From the NCBI RefSeq assembly GCF_026339735.1, contig NZ_JAPEQG010000001.1, forward strand, positions 7,152,501-7,216,500: DNA of 64,000 bases. Reading direction: 5' to 3'. Below the pieces are notes generated by a model that ran no database searches, was not told the DNA's origin, and saw only the letters and a list, made by a program, of their open reading frames with translations. The stretch comes from Streptomyces sp. NBC_01669. Lineage in GTDB: Bacteria; Actinomycetota; Actinomycetes; Streptomycetales; Streptomycetaceae. Made by a program: the position numbers and the translations under genes. Positions 50,327-59,072 of this stretch are shown piece after piece; position 1 is the first letter of the stretch; every line of letters starts with the position of its first letter.

Positions 50327-51478
50327 ATGAACCTGGAGCTCAGCGAGGAGCAGGAGGCTGTCCGACAGCTCGCCAAGGACTTCGTCGCCCGCGAGATCAC
50401 CCCGCATGTCGTCGAGTGGGATCGCACCGAGAATGTCGATAAGTCGATCGTGAAGAAGCTGGGTGCACTCGGCTTCCTGGGGCTGACCGTCCCTGAGGAG
50501 TACGGCGGCTCGGGCGGCGACCACCTGGCGTACTGCCTGGTCACCGAGGAGCTCGGGCGCGGCGACTCGTCGGTCCGCGGCATCGTCTCGGTCTCCCTGG
50601 GGCTGGTCACCAAGACCATCGCCGCCTGGGGGAGCGAGGAGCAGAAGCAGCAGTGGCTGCCCCGTCTCACCGCGGGCGAGGCGATCGGCTGCTTCGGCGT
50701 CACCGAGCCGGGTACGGGCTCCGACGCCGGCAGTCTGACGACGAAGGCCGTCCGTGATGGCGACTCGTACGTCATCAACGGCACCAAGATGTTCATCACC
50801 AACGGCACCTGGGCCGATGTCGTGCTGCTCTTCGCCCGCACCAACGACACACCCGGCCACAAGGGCATATCCGCCTTCCTGGTGCCCACCGACAACCCCG
50901 GCCTCAGCCGCCGCACCATCCACGGCAAGCTCGGTCTGCGCGGCCAGGCCACCGCCGAGGTGGTCCTGGAGGACGTCCGAGTCCCCGCCACCGCGCTCCT
51001 GGGGCCCGAGGGCAAGGGTTTCTCGATCGCCATGTCCGCCCTGGCCAAGGGGAGGATGTCGGTCGCGGCCGGATGCGTCGGCATCGCGCAGGCCGCCCTC
51101 GACGCCGCCGTGGGCTACGCCGGCGAGCGCGAGCAGTTCGGCAAGTCCATCGCGAGCTACCAGCTCGTCCAGGAACTCATCAGCGACATCGCGGTGGATG
51201 TCGACGCCGCCCGGCTGCTGACCTGGCGCGTCGCCGACCTCATCGACCGCGGTGAGGAGTTCGCCACCGCCGCGTCCAAGGCGAAGCTCTTCGCCTCCGA
51301 GGCCGCCGTCCGTGCCGCGAACAACGCCCTCCAGGTCTTCGGCGGCTACGGCTACATCGACGAGTACCCCGTCGGCAAGCTGCTCCGCGACGCCCGCGTG
51401 ATGACGCTCTACGAGGGCACCAGCCAGATCCAGAAGCTGATCATCGGCCGCGCGCTGACGGGGGTCTCCGCCTTCTGA
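50327..51478 (+). CDS. Acyl-CoA dehydrogenase
   Basis: The 383-residue flavoenzyme makes the 2,3-double bond in a CoA thioester in fatty or branched acid breakdown. FAD and substrate motifs are visible: CFGVTEPGTGSDAG, YVINGTKMFITNG and the C-terminal arm with QVFGGYGYIDEYPVGKLLRD. The catalytic base Glu is in TLYEGTSQIQ. ATG 50327 follows GGGAG about 9 nt upstream. The divergent TetR and operator make it inducible. Chain-length preference cannot be told by motif. Confidence 0.94.
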   Translation: MNLELSEEQEAVRQLAKDFVAREITPHVVEWDRTENVDKSIVKKLGALGFLGLTVPEEYGGSGGDHLAYCLVTEELGRGDSSVRGIVSVSLGLVTKTIAAWGSEEQKQQWLPRLTAGEAIGCFGVTEPGTGSDAGSLTTKAVRDGDSYVINGTKMFITNGTWADVVLLFARTNDTPGHKGISAFLVPTDNPGLSRRTIHGKLGLRGQATAEVVLEDVRVPATALLGPEGKGFSIAMSALAKGRMSVAAGCVGIAQAALDAAVGYAGEREQFGKSIASYQLVQELISDIAVDVDAARLLTWRVADLIDRGEEFATAASKAKLFASEAAVRAANNALQVFGGYGYIDEYPVGKLLRDARVMTLYEGTSQIQKLIIGRALTGVSAF

Positions 51479-51498
51479 GCCGTCCCGCTCGAACGGGC

Positions 51499-51522
51499 GA
51501 CTGAGTACGGGACTGAGTACGG
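51499..51522. repeat. 12-bp perfect tandem duplication
   Basis: GACTGAGTACGG occurs twice in succession at 51499-51510 and 51511-51522, between the acyl-CoA dehydrogenase and the YiaAB gene. It may overlap the latter's promoter. Confidence 0.7.
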
Positions 51523-51563
51523 GGGCGGATGTGGCGGGCGCCACAGCGGCCGATGCTTCCCCC

Positions 51564-51854
51564 ATGAGTGAGACGACATCGGTCAAGCAGCAGAGCACCG
51601 CAGCCTTCTACGGTCAGGCCGTCGCATCTTTCGGGGTGGCGATGGGCGCGGTGACCCTCGGCATCTACTTCCTCGACGCGAACGCCTGGGTGCGGGGCTT
51701 CCTCGCCGTCGGCGTCCTGTACCTCGTCACGTCCTGCTTCACCCTCGCCAAGGTCATCCGCGACCGTCAGGAGGCGGGACAGATCGTCAGCCGGGTCGAC
51801 CAGGCCCGGCTGGAGAAGATCCTCGCTGGGCACGACCCCTTCCAGAAGCTCTGA
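51564..51854 (+). CDS. YiaA/YiaB-like two-helix membrane protein
   Basis: The 96-residue protein carries the YiaAB domain of two membrane helices (FYGQAVASFGVAMGAVTLGI and a second helix at about 45-63). A cytosolic tail rich in charged residues follows. ATG 51564 lies 6 nt after GATGCT; no ribosome site is seen. YiaA/YiaB proteins are inner-membrane proteins with no known activity. It is followed by the TetR/MaoC operator. Confidence 0.8.
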   Translation: MSETTSVKQQSTAAFYGQAVASFGVAMGAVTLGIYFLDANAWVRGFLAVGVLYLVTSCFTLAKVIRDRQEAGQIVSRVDQARLEKILAGHDPFQKL

Positions 51855-51873
51855 CGATCTCATCCACCGGACC

Positions 51874-51889
51874 CTAAGCGCTTGCTCAG
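51874..51889. promoter_or_regulatory. 16-bp operator, first copy
   Basis: CTAAGCGCTTGCTCAG at 51874-51889 contains the palindrome AAGCGCTT. It is identical to the copy at 53241-53256 and lies about 41 bp before the TetR start codon. It is a likely autoregulatory site. Confidence 0.7.
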
Positions 51890-51930
51890 GTTCGGGGTAT
51901 GGTGTTCGTCCTGCTGAAGGGAAGGGGTCG

Positions 51931-52560
51931 GTGACGATGAGCGCGGCGGAGGAGACCGACGGCGAGAGCTCGCCGTGGGGCGAGGTGACGCCCGAGGCGG
52001 CCAGGCGGCTCCTCGTCGCGGCCGTCGACGCCTTCGCCGAGCGCGGGTACCACGCGACCACCACCCGTGACATCGCGGGCCGCGCCGGGATGAGTCCCGC
52101 CGCGCTCTACATCCACTACAAGACGAAGGAAGAGCTGCTCCACCGGATCAGCAGGATCGGTCACGACCGCGCCCTGCTGCTCCTGGAGACGGCCGCCGAC
52201 AGTGACGGCACGGCGTCCGAGCGGCTCGCGGACGCCGTACGGTCCTTCGTCCGCTGGCATGCCGAGCGGCACACCACCGCCCGTGTGGTCCAGTACGAAC
52301 TCGACGCCCTGGGCGAGGAACACCGCACCGAGATCGTCGCCCTGCGCCGGAAGAGCGATGCGGTGATCCGGCGGATCATCAGTGAGGGCGTGCAGGCGGG
52401 GGAGTTCGATGTCCCCGACATCCCGGGGACCACGCTCGCCGTGCTCTCGCTCTGCATCGACGTGGCGCGCTGGTTCAGCGCGCAGGGGAGCCGTACGCCG
52501 GACGAGGTCGGCGATCTCTACGCCGACCTCGTCCTGCGCATGGTCGCGGCCCAGCGCTGA
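51931..52560 (+). CDS. TetR family regulator controlling MaoC
   Basis: The 209-residue protein has a TetR helix-turn-helix (TTTRDIAGRAGMSPAALYIH, about 46-65) and a typical helical ligand domain. GTG 51931 has AAGGGGTCG just before it, and ATG 51937 is a possible alternative. A 16-bp palindrome-containing site lies just upstream and exactly recurs before the MaoC gene at 53187. The two genes converge and are likely one regulon. The operator resembles KstR2-like sites (AGC-rich halves with TTGCT), which would fit control by an acyl-CoA, an inference. Confidence 0.87.
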   Translation: MTMSAAEETDGESSPWGEVTPEAARRLLVAAVDAFAERGYHATTTRDIAGRAGMSPAALYIHYKTKEELLHRISRIGHDRALLLLETAADSDGTASERLADAVRSFVRWHAERHTTARVVQYELDALGEEHRTEIVALRRKSDAVIRRIISEGVQAGEFDVPDIPGTTLAVLSLCIDVARWFSAQGSRTPDEVGDLYADLVLRMVAAQR

Positions 52561-52725
52561 GGGCTGCCCCGTCGTCTCTGGTGGATCGGCGCGCGACGCG
52601 TCGGATGCGGTGCACCGCACGGCGGAGGGGCGTCCTCGTGCCCGGTGCATTCGGGCGTTCCGGCAGCGCGGAGAGGTGCCGCAACTGTCCTCGTGCGCCC
52701 GCCGGGGATGACGCCCCAGGGCATC

Positions 52726-53187
52726 TCAGAAGTAGTAGCGCGACACCGACTCGGCGACACAGACCGGCTTGTCGCCGCCCTCGCGCTCGACCGTGACGAG
52801 GGCGGTGACCTGGACGCCGCCGCCCGCCTCCTCGACGTCCTTGAGGACGGCCGTCGCGCGCAGCCGGGATCCCACCGGCACGGTGGACGGGAAACGGACC
52901 TTGTTGGTCCCGTAGTTGATGCCCATCTTCATGCCCTCGACCCGCATGACCTGCGGGACCAGCGCCGGGAGCAGCGAGAGCGTCAGATAGCCGTGCGCGA
53001 TGGTCGTGCCGAACGGGCCGGCCGCGGCCCGCTCCGGGTCCACATGGATCCACTGGTGGTCCCCGGTCGCCTCGGCGAACAGATCGACCCTCTTCTGGTC
53101 GATCTCCAGCCACTCGCTGTGACCCAGCTGCTCGCCCACCCCGTCGCGCAGCTCCTGCGCGGACGTGAAGATCCTCGGCTCTGCCAT
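52726..53187 (-). CDS. MaoC-like dehydratase
   Basis: The 153-residue protein has a single hot-dog fold of the R-hydratase type. The catalytic Asp and His are in FAEATGDHQWIHVDPERA, and GYLTLSLLPALV follows the active-site helix. It hydrates trans-2-enoyl-CoA in acyl-CoA breakdown. ATG 53185-53187 has AGGA about 11 nt upstream. The 16-bp operator stands 54 bp before the start. It converges on the TetR gene and is divergent from SoxR. Confidence 0.9.
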   Translation of the reverse strand: MAEPRIFTSAQELRDGVGEQLGHSEWLEIDQKRVDLFAEATGDHQWIHVDPERAAAGPFGTTIAHGYLTLSLLPALVPQVMRVEGMKMGINYGTNKVRFPSTVPVGSRLRATAVLKDVEEAGGGVQVTALVTVEREGGDKPVCVAESVSRYYF

Positions 53188-53240
53188 GTCTCTGGTCCTG
53201 CCTTCCCGCTCTCGACCGTCCGTCGTCATCCATCGCCTGT

Positions 53241-53256
53241 CTAAGCGCTTGCTCAG
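53241..53256. promoter_or_regulatory. 16-bp operator, second copy
   Basis: CTAAGCGCTTGCTCAG at 53241-53256 is identical to the site at 51874-51889. It sits between the divergent MaoC and SoxR genes, 54 bp from the MaoC start. Confidence 0.7.
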
Positions 53257-53324
53257 CATGGTTGGGTGGGTACGTCCCTGTCAACGACGGACCCGTGCGG
53301 AGGCGGGCACGTAGGGTTGGAGGG

Positions 53325-53798
53325 GTGCCCCAGATCCCACAGACACTCCATGAACTCACGGTCGGCCAGCTCTCCGCGCGCAGCGGCGCCGCCGTTTCGG
53401 CCCTGCACTTCTATGAGGCGAAGGGCCTGATCAGTAGCCGCCGCACCAGCGGCAACCAGCGGCGCTACAGCAGGGACGCACTGCGCAGGGTCGCCTTCGT
53501 CCGTGCGGCGCAGCGGGTCGGCATACCGCTGGCCACGATCCGGGACGCGCTGGCCGAACTTCCCGAGGAGCGCACCCCGAACCGCGACGACTGGGCGCGG
53601 CTGTCCGAGACGTGGCGGTCCGAACTGGACGAACGGATCAAGCAGTTGGGCCGGCTGCGTGACCATCTGACCGACTGCATCGGCTGCGGCTGCCTGTCGC
53701 TGGAGACGTGTGTGCTCTCCAACCCGAACGACATCTCCGGCGACACGATCAGCGGTTCGCGCCTGATGCCGGAGCGCCGCTCGGCGGGCTGCCCGTAG
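53325..53798 (+). CDS. soxR: Redox-sensitive regulator SoxR
   Basis: The 157-residue MerR-family protein has a winged helix (about 10-75), a coiled-coil dimer helix and the [2Fe-2S] cysteine pattern Cys118-x2-Cys121-x-Cys123-x5-Cys129. It is oxidised by redox-active drugs and then remodels promoters. In streptomycetes its targets are few exporters and oxidoreductases. GTG 53325 lies 7 nt after TAGGGT, so it is probably leaderless. I did not find the CCTCAA-N5-8-TTGAGG type SoxR box in the window. Targets are presumably elsewhere. Confidence 0.9.
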   Translation: MPQIPQTLHELTVGQLSARSGAAVSALHFYEAKGLISSRRTSGNQRRYSRDALRRVAFVRAAQRVGIPLATIRDALAELPEERTPNRDDWARLSETWRSELDERIKQLGRLRDHLTDCIGCGCLSLETCVLSNPNDISGDTISGSRLMPERRSAGCP

Positions 53799-53810
53799 AA
53801 AGCGTCCGCA

Positions 53811-53849
53811 GGGCCGGGGGCGCGCCGCCGTTCCGTCGCCCCCGAGCCC
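53811..53849. terminator. Terminator between SoxR and hypothetical gene
   Basis: GGGCCGGGGGCG at 53811-53822 pairs with CGCCCCCGAGCCC at 53837-53849 over 12 bp with one bulged A. It fills the gap between converging genes. Confidence 0.65.
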
Positions 53850-53850
53850 C

Positions 53851-54462
53851 TCATGCCGCCGACGCCAGGTCCCTCGGCCGGATCCGCCGCGCTCTCGCCA
53901 GCGCCCCCGGAGTCAGTACGGGTCGCGGCACCACGATTCCGCAGCCCGTGCAGACCGGGCCCGACCACGGCGCGCAGTCGAGGTCCTGACGCCAGACGAT
54001 CCCGGTCTCCGCGCACACCGGGCACGCCGCGCCGGGCTGCGACTCCAGGGCCGAGATCAGCCGGCCCAGCACCTCGGCGAGCGGGGCGGACGGGTGGACC
54101 GCCGGATCCTCGCAGCGCGCCACCCCGTTCCCGCCCCAGATGCGCCGGTGCCAGTCGTCGAAGGCGCCCGGCCGGCGCAGCCCCTCGTGCTTCTCCCGCC
54201 TGCGGCGCTCGGCGAACCCGGCCTCGTACCGGAGCCAGACGGCCCGCGCCGCCTCCAGTTCCTCCAGCGCGTGCACCAGCCGCACGGGGTCGGGGGAACG
54301 GTCCTCGGGCTCTATCGTGTGCCGGGTGCACAAGTGGTCCCAGGTCGCCCGGTGACCGTAGGGGGCGAACCTCTCCAGGCATTTGCGCAGCGAGTACCGC
54401 CGCAGCGCCAGGTCACCCCGCGGATCGCGGACCTGTCTCGCAAGACTCCGGAAACCGGCCAT
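53851..54462 (-). CDS. Hypothetical protein with C-terminal zinc ribbon
   Basis: The 203-residue protein has an N-terminal helical part (ALRRYSLRKCLERFAPYGH and WDHLCTRHTIEPED) and a C-terminal segment with CPVC-x20-CTGC spacing, as in a zinc ribbon. ATG 54460-54462 follows GGAGGT. I recall similar hypothetical proteins in other streptomycetes with this pattern, but no function. A DNA- or RNA-binding role is possible by the zinc ribbon. Confidence 0.6.
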   Translation of the reverse strand: MAGFRSLARQVRDPRGDLALRRYSLRKCLERFAPYGHRATWDHLCTRHTIEPEDRSPDPVRLVHALEELEAARAVWLRYEAGFAERRRREKHEGLRRPGAFDDWHRRIWGGNGVARCEDPAVHPSAPLAEVLGRLISALESQPGAACPVCAETGIVWRQDLDCAPWSGPVCTGCGIVVPRPVLTPGALARARRIRPRDLASAA

Positions 54463-54702
54463 CGCACTGCCACCTCCGTCGCTCGTACTTCGGCGTCAAG
54501 GTATGGACGTACGACTGCCCGTTTCGGCTCCATCGAAAGGCAATTCGCGTCCATGGGGTGAGACGCCCCACGTCGGACGGTGCTCGGGCGCGGCGTTGAC
54601 GCGGTGTCATGTGGTGATTCCGAAAAAGTGACCGTTGTTCATCTTACCGACGGGTCATACCGCCAGTAACCTCCGGCGCATCGGCCTCTCGGAGGAGCAC
54701 GT

Positions 54703-57525
54703 ATGCCCCCACGCACCGTCATGTTCAGAGCTGCCACCGTTGCGGCGGTTCTCGCACTCGGTACCACCCTGCTCGCGGCCTCGCCGCAGTCCGGCGCCGC
54801 GGCGGCGGAACCCGTACCCGTCCCCGACTACTGCCACGGACAGTGCGACGACATCCTGCCGCCCGGCGAGAACGGCAACGCCACGCTCGTCGAGATCCTC
54901 GGCAACAAGGCGTTCGGTACGCACCCTTCCCACAGTGACGACCAACTCGACCGCTACAACGGCCTGGTGGCCGGGCACACGGGACTCACCGACCAGAAGC
55001 TGACCGACTTCTTCAACGACGCCTCGTTCGGCGTCCCCAAGGACCAGGTCGAGTCCGTCACCTCGCCGCGCGACGACGTCACCATCACCCGCGACCGGGC
55101 GTCCGGGGTCCCGCACATCAAGGGCACCACCCGCTACGGCACCGAGTTCGGTGCCGGGTTCGCGGCCGGGCAGGACCGGCTCTGGCTGATGGACCTCTTC
55201 CGGCACATCGGGCGCGGCGAACTGACCTCGTTCGCCGGCGGCGCACTCGCCAACCAAGGCCTGGAGCAGCAGTTCTGGCCGCAGGCCCCGTACACCGAGG
55301 ACGATCTCGAAGCGCAGGTCGCGTACATCAGGAGCCATGAGGGCGCCCGCGGCGAGCAGGCGATGGCCGATGCGCAGGCGTATGTCGACGGCATCAACGC
55401 GTACCGCGAGAAGTCCAAGAAGGGCCGCTACTTCCCCGGCGAGTACGTCCTCACCGGAAAGATCGACGCCATCACCAACATCGGCGAGATACAGCCGTTC
55501 AAGCTGACCGACCTGATCTCCATTGCCTCGGTCGTCGGCGGGCAGTTCGGTGGCGGCGGTGGCGGCGAGGTGCAGGCGGCGCTCTCGCTGCTGTCCGCCC
55601 AGCAGAAGTACGGAGTCGCCGAAGGCACCAAGGTCTGGGAATCGTTCCGGCAGCGCAACGACCCCGAGGCCGTGCTGACGATTCACGACGGCACCTCGTT
55701 CCCGTACGCCGGCAAGCCGGCCAGGGCGCGCGGCACCGCCCTTCCCGACTCGGGCTCCGTCACCGCCGAGCCGCTGATCCACGACCGCACCGGCTCCGCG
55801 GGCACCGACACGAAGGCCCCGGTCAAGGCCCCGGCCGCGCTCAGGAAGGCCCAGGGGATCTACGACGACGGTGTCATCCCCGAGGGGTCGCTGCCCGGCT
55901 CCGGAGCCCAGAAGCGCGGCATGTCCAACGCCCTGCTGGTCTCCGGCAAGCACACCGCGAGCGGAAACCCGATCGCCGTCTTCGGCCCGCAGACCGGCTA
56001 CTTCGCCCCGCAGCTGATGATGCTTCAGGAGCTCCAGGGGCCCGGCATCAGCGCCCGCGGTGTCTCGTTCGCCGGCGTCGGCATGTACGTCCAGATGGGC
56101 CGCGGCCAGGACTACGCGTGGAGCGCCACGTCGGCCGGCCAGGACATCACCGACACGTACGCCATCGAGCTGTGCGAGCCCGGAGGCGGGACACCCGCCA
56201 AGGACTCCACGCACTACCTCCACCACGGCACCTGCACCGCCATGGAGAAGCTGGAGCGCACCAACTCCTGGAAGCCGACCGTCGCCGACTCCACGGCGAA
56301 GGGCTCCTACCGGATGCAGGTGTGGCGGACCGCGTACGGCATCGTCACCCACCGGGCCACCGTGGGCGGCAAGCCCGTCGCGTACACCTCGCTGCGCTCC
56401 ACCTACCGTCACGAGGCCGACTCGATCATCGGCTTCCAGATGCTCAACGACCCGGCGTACGTCATGGACGCCGCCTCCTTCCAGCAGGCGGCGAGCAATA
56501 TCGACTACGCCTTCAACTGGTTCTACGCCGACTCCCGCACCGCCGCCTACTACAACAGCGGAATGAACCCGGTGCGCGCGGCGGGCGTCGACCCGGCGCT
56601 GCCGGTGAGGGCCGAGAAGGCGTACGAGTGGCAGGGGTACGATCCGGCGGCGAACACCGCCGACTACACCTCGTTCACCGCGCACCCGCACTCCAGCGGC
56701 CAGGACTACTACGTCTCCTGGAACAACAAGCAGGCCGCGGGGTACGCCTCCGCGGGCTTCGGACTCGGTGCGGTGCACCGGGCCGACCTGCTCGACGACC
56801 GGGTGGCGAAGCTGGTGGAGGAGGGCGGCGTCACCCGCGCCTCGCTCACCCGGGCCATGTCGGATGCGGCACTCACCGATCTGCGTGGCGAGCAGCTGCT
56901 GCCCGAACTGCTGAAGGTGCTCCGCTCCCAGCCGATCACCGACCCGGAACTCAACGCGACCGTACAGCAGTTGGAGTCCTGGCGCGCCTCGGGATCCCAG
57001 CGCAAGGAGACCGGCCCCGGCTCGCGCGCCTACACCCACGCCGACGCGGTACGGCTCATGGACGCGTGGTGGCCGAAGCTGGTCGAGGCCGAGTTCAGGC
57101 CGGGCCTCGGCGACGGTCTGTACGCGGCACTGACCGCCAACCTCGCCACCGACGAGTCCCCGGCGGCCGGCCACGGGCCGAGCGGTGCGCACAGCGGTTC
57201 GGCTTTCCAGTACGGCTGGTGGGGCTTCGTCGACAAGGACCTGCGCCAGGTCCTCGGCCGTCCGGTCGAGGGCCCGCTGGCGAAGACGTACTGCGGCAAC
57301 GGCGACCTGAGCAGCTGCCGGGACGCGCTGCTCGCCACCCTGAAGCAGGCGGCGGCCGAACCGGCGACCGAGGTCTACCCCGGTGACGACAGCTGCAGCG
57401 CGGGCGAGCAGTGGTGCACGGACTCGATCGTCCACCGTGCGCTGGGCGGGATCAGCCAGAAGGCGATCCACTGGCAGAACCGCCCGACGTACCAGCAGGT
57501 GGTGGAGTTCCCGGCCCACCGGTAG
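54703..57525 (+). CDS. Secreted penicillin acylase family hydrolase
   Basis: The 940-residue precursor has a signal peptide (1 to about 34) and the alpha subunit (about 35-400). The Ntn-hydrolase nucleophile Ser lies at the autocleavage site KRGMSNALLVSGKHTASG, and the beta subunit follows. The new N-terminal Ser of the beta chain attacks amide bonds. The enzyme could hydrolyse acyl-homoserine lactones or penicillins or a natural N-acyl compound. The motif is Ser-Asn-Ala-Leu, differing from the Ser-Asn-x-Trp of classical acylases. ATG 54703 follows GGAGGA. The gene converges on the NamZ gene. Confidence 0.9.
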   Translation: MPPRTVMFRAATVAAVLALGTTLLAASPQSGAAAAEPVPVPDYCHGQCDDILPPGENGNATLVEILGNKAFGTHPSHSDDQLDRYNGLVAGHTGLTDQKLTDFFNDASFGVPKDQVESVTSPRDDVTITRDRASGVPHIKGTTRYGTEFGAGFAAGQDRLWLMDLFRHIGRGELTSFAGGALANQGLEQQFWPQAPYTEDDLEAQVAYIRSHEGARGEQAMADAQAYVDGINAYREKSKKGRYFPGEYVLTGKIDAITNIGEIQPFKLTDLISIASVVGGQFGGGGGGEVQAALSLLSAQQKYGVAEGTKVWESFRQRNDPEAVLTIHDGTSFPYAGKPARARGTALPDSGSVTAEPLIHDRTGSAGTDTKAPVKAPAALRKAQGIYDDGVIPEGSLPGSGAQKRGMSNALLVSGKHTASGNPIAVFGPQTGYFAPQLMMLQELQGPGISARGVSFAGVGMYVQMGRGQDYAWSATSAGQDITDTYAIELCEPGGGTPAKDSTHYLHHGTCTAMEKLERTNSWKPTVADSTAKGSYRMQVWRTAYGIVTHRATVGGKPVAYTSLRSTYRHEADSIIGFQMLNDPAYVMDAASFQQAASNIDYAFNWFYADSRTAAYYNSGMNPVRAAGVDPALPVRAEKAYEWQGYDPAANTADYTSFTAHPHSSGQDYYVSWNNKQAAGYASAGFGLGAVHRADLLDDRVAKLVEEGGVTRASLTRAMSDAALTDLRGEQLLPELLKVLRSQPITDPELNATVQQLESWRASGSQRKETGPGSRAYTHADAVRLMDAWWPKLVEAEFRPGLGDGLYAALTANLATDESPAAGHGPSGAHSGSAFQYGWWGFVDKDLRQVLGRPVEGPLAKTYCGNGDLSSCRDALLATLKQAAAEPATEVYPGDDSCSAGEQWCTDSIVHRALGGISQKAIHWQNRPTYQQVVEFPAHR

Positions 57526-57538
57526 GACGCACATTCCG

Positions 57539-57559
57539 GCCCGTCCGGCGGTCGAGGAC
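57539..57559. repeat. Dispersed intergenic word, second copy
   Basis: CCGTCCGGCGGTCGAGGAC at 57541-57559 differs in one base from the copy at 6187-6205. Both lie just after a gene end. It is a widespread word in this genus and usually marks intergenic spacers. Confidence 0.6.
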
Positions 57560-57570
57560 GGAACCGGTTC

Positions 57571-57603
57571 GCCGGGCGGGCCCGAACCCCGGGCCCGCCC
57601 GGC
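57571..57603. terminator. Bidirectional terminator with 14-bp GC stem
   Basis: GCCGGGCGGGCCCG (57571-57584) and its exact complement (57590-57603) close a 5-nt loop between the converging acylase and muramidase genes. Confidence 0.8.
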
Positions 57604-57608
57604 TCACC

Positions 57609-58886
57609 TCACCGGTACTGCAGGTACTTCTTCCGTACCGCCCGGAACGCGGCGAGATCCGCCTCCCACGCCCCGACCACCTCATCCGTGTCCGCCCCCG
57701 CATCGATCATCGTGCGGACCCGCGTATTACCGGTGAGCTTGTCGATCCAGTTGTCCGGGCGCCAGGCGAACCCGCTCCACGTCCGTTTCGCCGTCACCAG
57801 CAGCGCGATCCCCGTGCGCACCGGATCGAACACCTCCCGGTCCTGGACATGCAGCTGCACCCCGCCGACCGTCTTCCCCTGGAACTTGGAGAACGTCGGG
57901 GCGAAGTACGCCTCGCGGAAAGCGACTCCGGGCAGGTCGAGGGCGTTCGCGGCCGCCGCCCACCGGTGGTCGATCCCCTCCGCGCCGAGGAGTTCGAACG
58001 GCCGGGTCGTCCCCCGGCCCTCGGAGAGGTTCGTACCCTCGAACAGACAGGTGCCCGAGTACACCAGCGCCGTGTCGGGCGTCGGCATGTTGGGGCTCGG
58101 CGGCACCCATGGCAGACCGGTTCCGTCGAAGAAGTCCGCGCGCCGCCATCCCGACATCGTCACGATGTCCAGCTCGACCGGCCGCGCGGCCAGGAACTCC
58201 GCGTTGAAGAGCAGCGCCAGCTCCGTGACCGTCATGCCGTGGGCCTGCGCGATCTCCCGGCGCCCCACGAAGGTCGAGAACGCCGGGTCGAGGACCGGCC
58301 CCAGCGCGGCCCGCCCGGTCACCGGGTTCGGCCGGTCCAGCACGACGAACCGCTTGCCCGCGAGCGCCGCCGCCTCCATGCAGTCGTAGAGCGTCCAGAT
58401 GTACGTGTAGAAGCGGGCGCCCGCGTCCTGGATGTCGAAGACGACGGTGTCCACGCCGGACGCGGTGAAGACATCGGCGAGCGGCTGCCCGCTCTTCAGA
58501 TACGTGTCGTAGACGGGGAGTCCGGTCGCCGGGTCGTCGTACCGCCCCTCCGAGCCGCCCGCCTGCGCGGTGCCGCGGAAGCCGTGCTCGGGGCCGAAGA
58601 CCGCGACCAGGTTCACGCGCTCGTCCGGGTGCATCACATCGACGATGTGGCGCACGTCGGACGTGATCCCGGTCGGGTTGGTGACGATCCCGACCTTCTG
58701 CCCCTGCAGCAGCGCATAGCCGTCCGCCGCCAGCCGGTCGAAGCCGGTACGGACCCGATTGCGCCCGGAGCCCTGCCCCGTGCCGGGGAGGGGGCCCGCG
58801 GCCGCGCTCCCGGTTCCGGCAACCGTCGCCGCGAGGGCTCCCACCGCACCGCCGGCGGCCAGCAAACCACGTCTGGACAGGCTCAT
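57609..58886 (-). CDS. Exo-beta-N-acetylmuramidase NamZ-type (DUF1343), Tat-exported
   Basis: The 425-residue protein is in the DUF1343 family, now known to cleave N-acetylmuramic acid from the non-reducing end of peptidoglycan fragments. Residues 1 to about 30 carry a twin-arginine signal (SLSRRGLLAAGGAVG). The N-terminal Rossmann-like catalytic domain has VGIVTNPTGIT, FGPEHGFRG and VVFDIQDAGARFYTY; the C-terminal domain includes GTNLSEGRGTTRPFELLGA. ATG 58884-58886 follows GGAGGT. The protein can recycle cell-wall material outside or in the envelope, a guess fitting its signal. It converges on the acylase gene. Confidence 0.9.
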   Translation of the reverse strand: MSLSRRGLLAAGGAVGALAATVAGTGSAAAGPLPGTGQGSGRNRVRTGFDRLAADGYALLQGQKVGIVTNPTGITSDVRHIVDVMHPDERVNLVAVFGPEHGFRGTAQAGGSEGRYDDPATGLPVYDTYLKSGQPLADVFTASGVDTVVFDIQDAGARFYTYIWTLYDCMEAAALAGKRFVVLDRPNPVTGRAALGPVLDPAFSTFVGRREIAQAHGMTVTELALLFNAEFLAARPVELDIVTMSGWRRADFFDGTGLPWVPPSPNMPTPDTALVYSGTCLFEGTNLSEGRGTTRPFELLGAEGIDHRWAAAANALDLPGVAFREAYFAPTFSKFQGKTVGGVQLHVQDREVFDPVRTGIALLVTAKRTWSGFAWRPDNWIDKLTGNTRVRTMIDAGADTDEVVGAWEADLAAFRAVRKKYLQYR

Positions 58887-59023
58887 TCGGCTACCTCCAT
58901 GATCGCTCCGACTGTCATGGTCACGCACGCTAGCGCGCACAAGGGCCGCATGGAACGAGGCGGACGAGAGCGGTGTGACACGAGTGGCGACAAGCTCCCG
59001 GTCAAACCCTTCCCCGATGACAT

Positions 59024-59037
59024 ACCGACTGGTTAGT
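59024..59037. promoter_or_regulatory. TetR-like operator before the SDR operon
   Basis: ACCGACTGGTTAGT is an imperfect dyad (ACCGAC/GTTAGT) and lies 36 bp before the start codon at 59073. The TetR gene at the operon end is the obvious partner. Confidence 0.5.
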
Positions 59038-59072
59038 CTGCTGGGGAATTCGGCTGAGAGAGGCGGAACCCG

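Noticed and set aside
53261..53324. SoxR box in front of soxR
   Set aside because: The region contains no CCTCAA/TTGAGG pair. Autoregulation through the known box is not supported.
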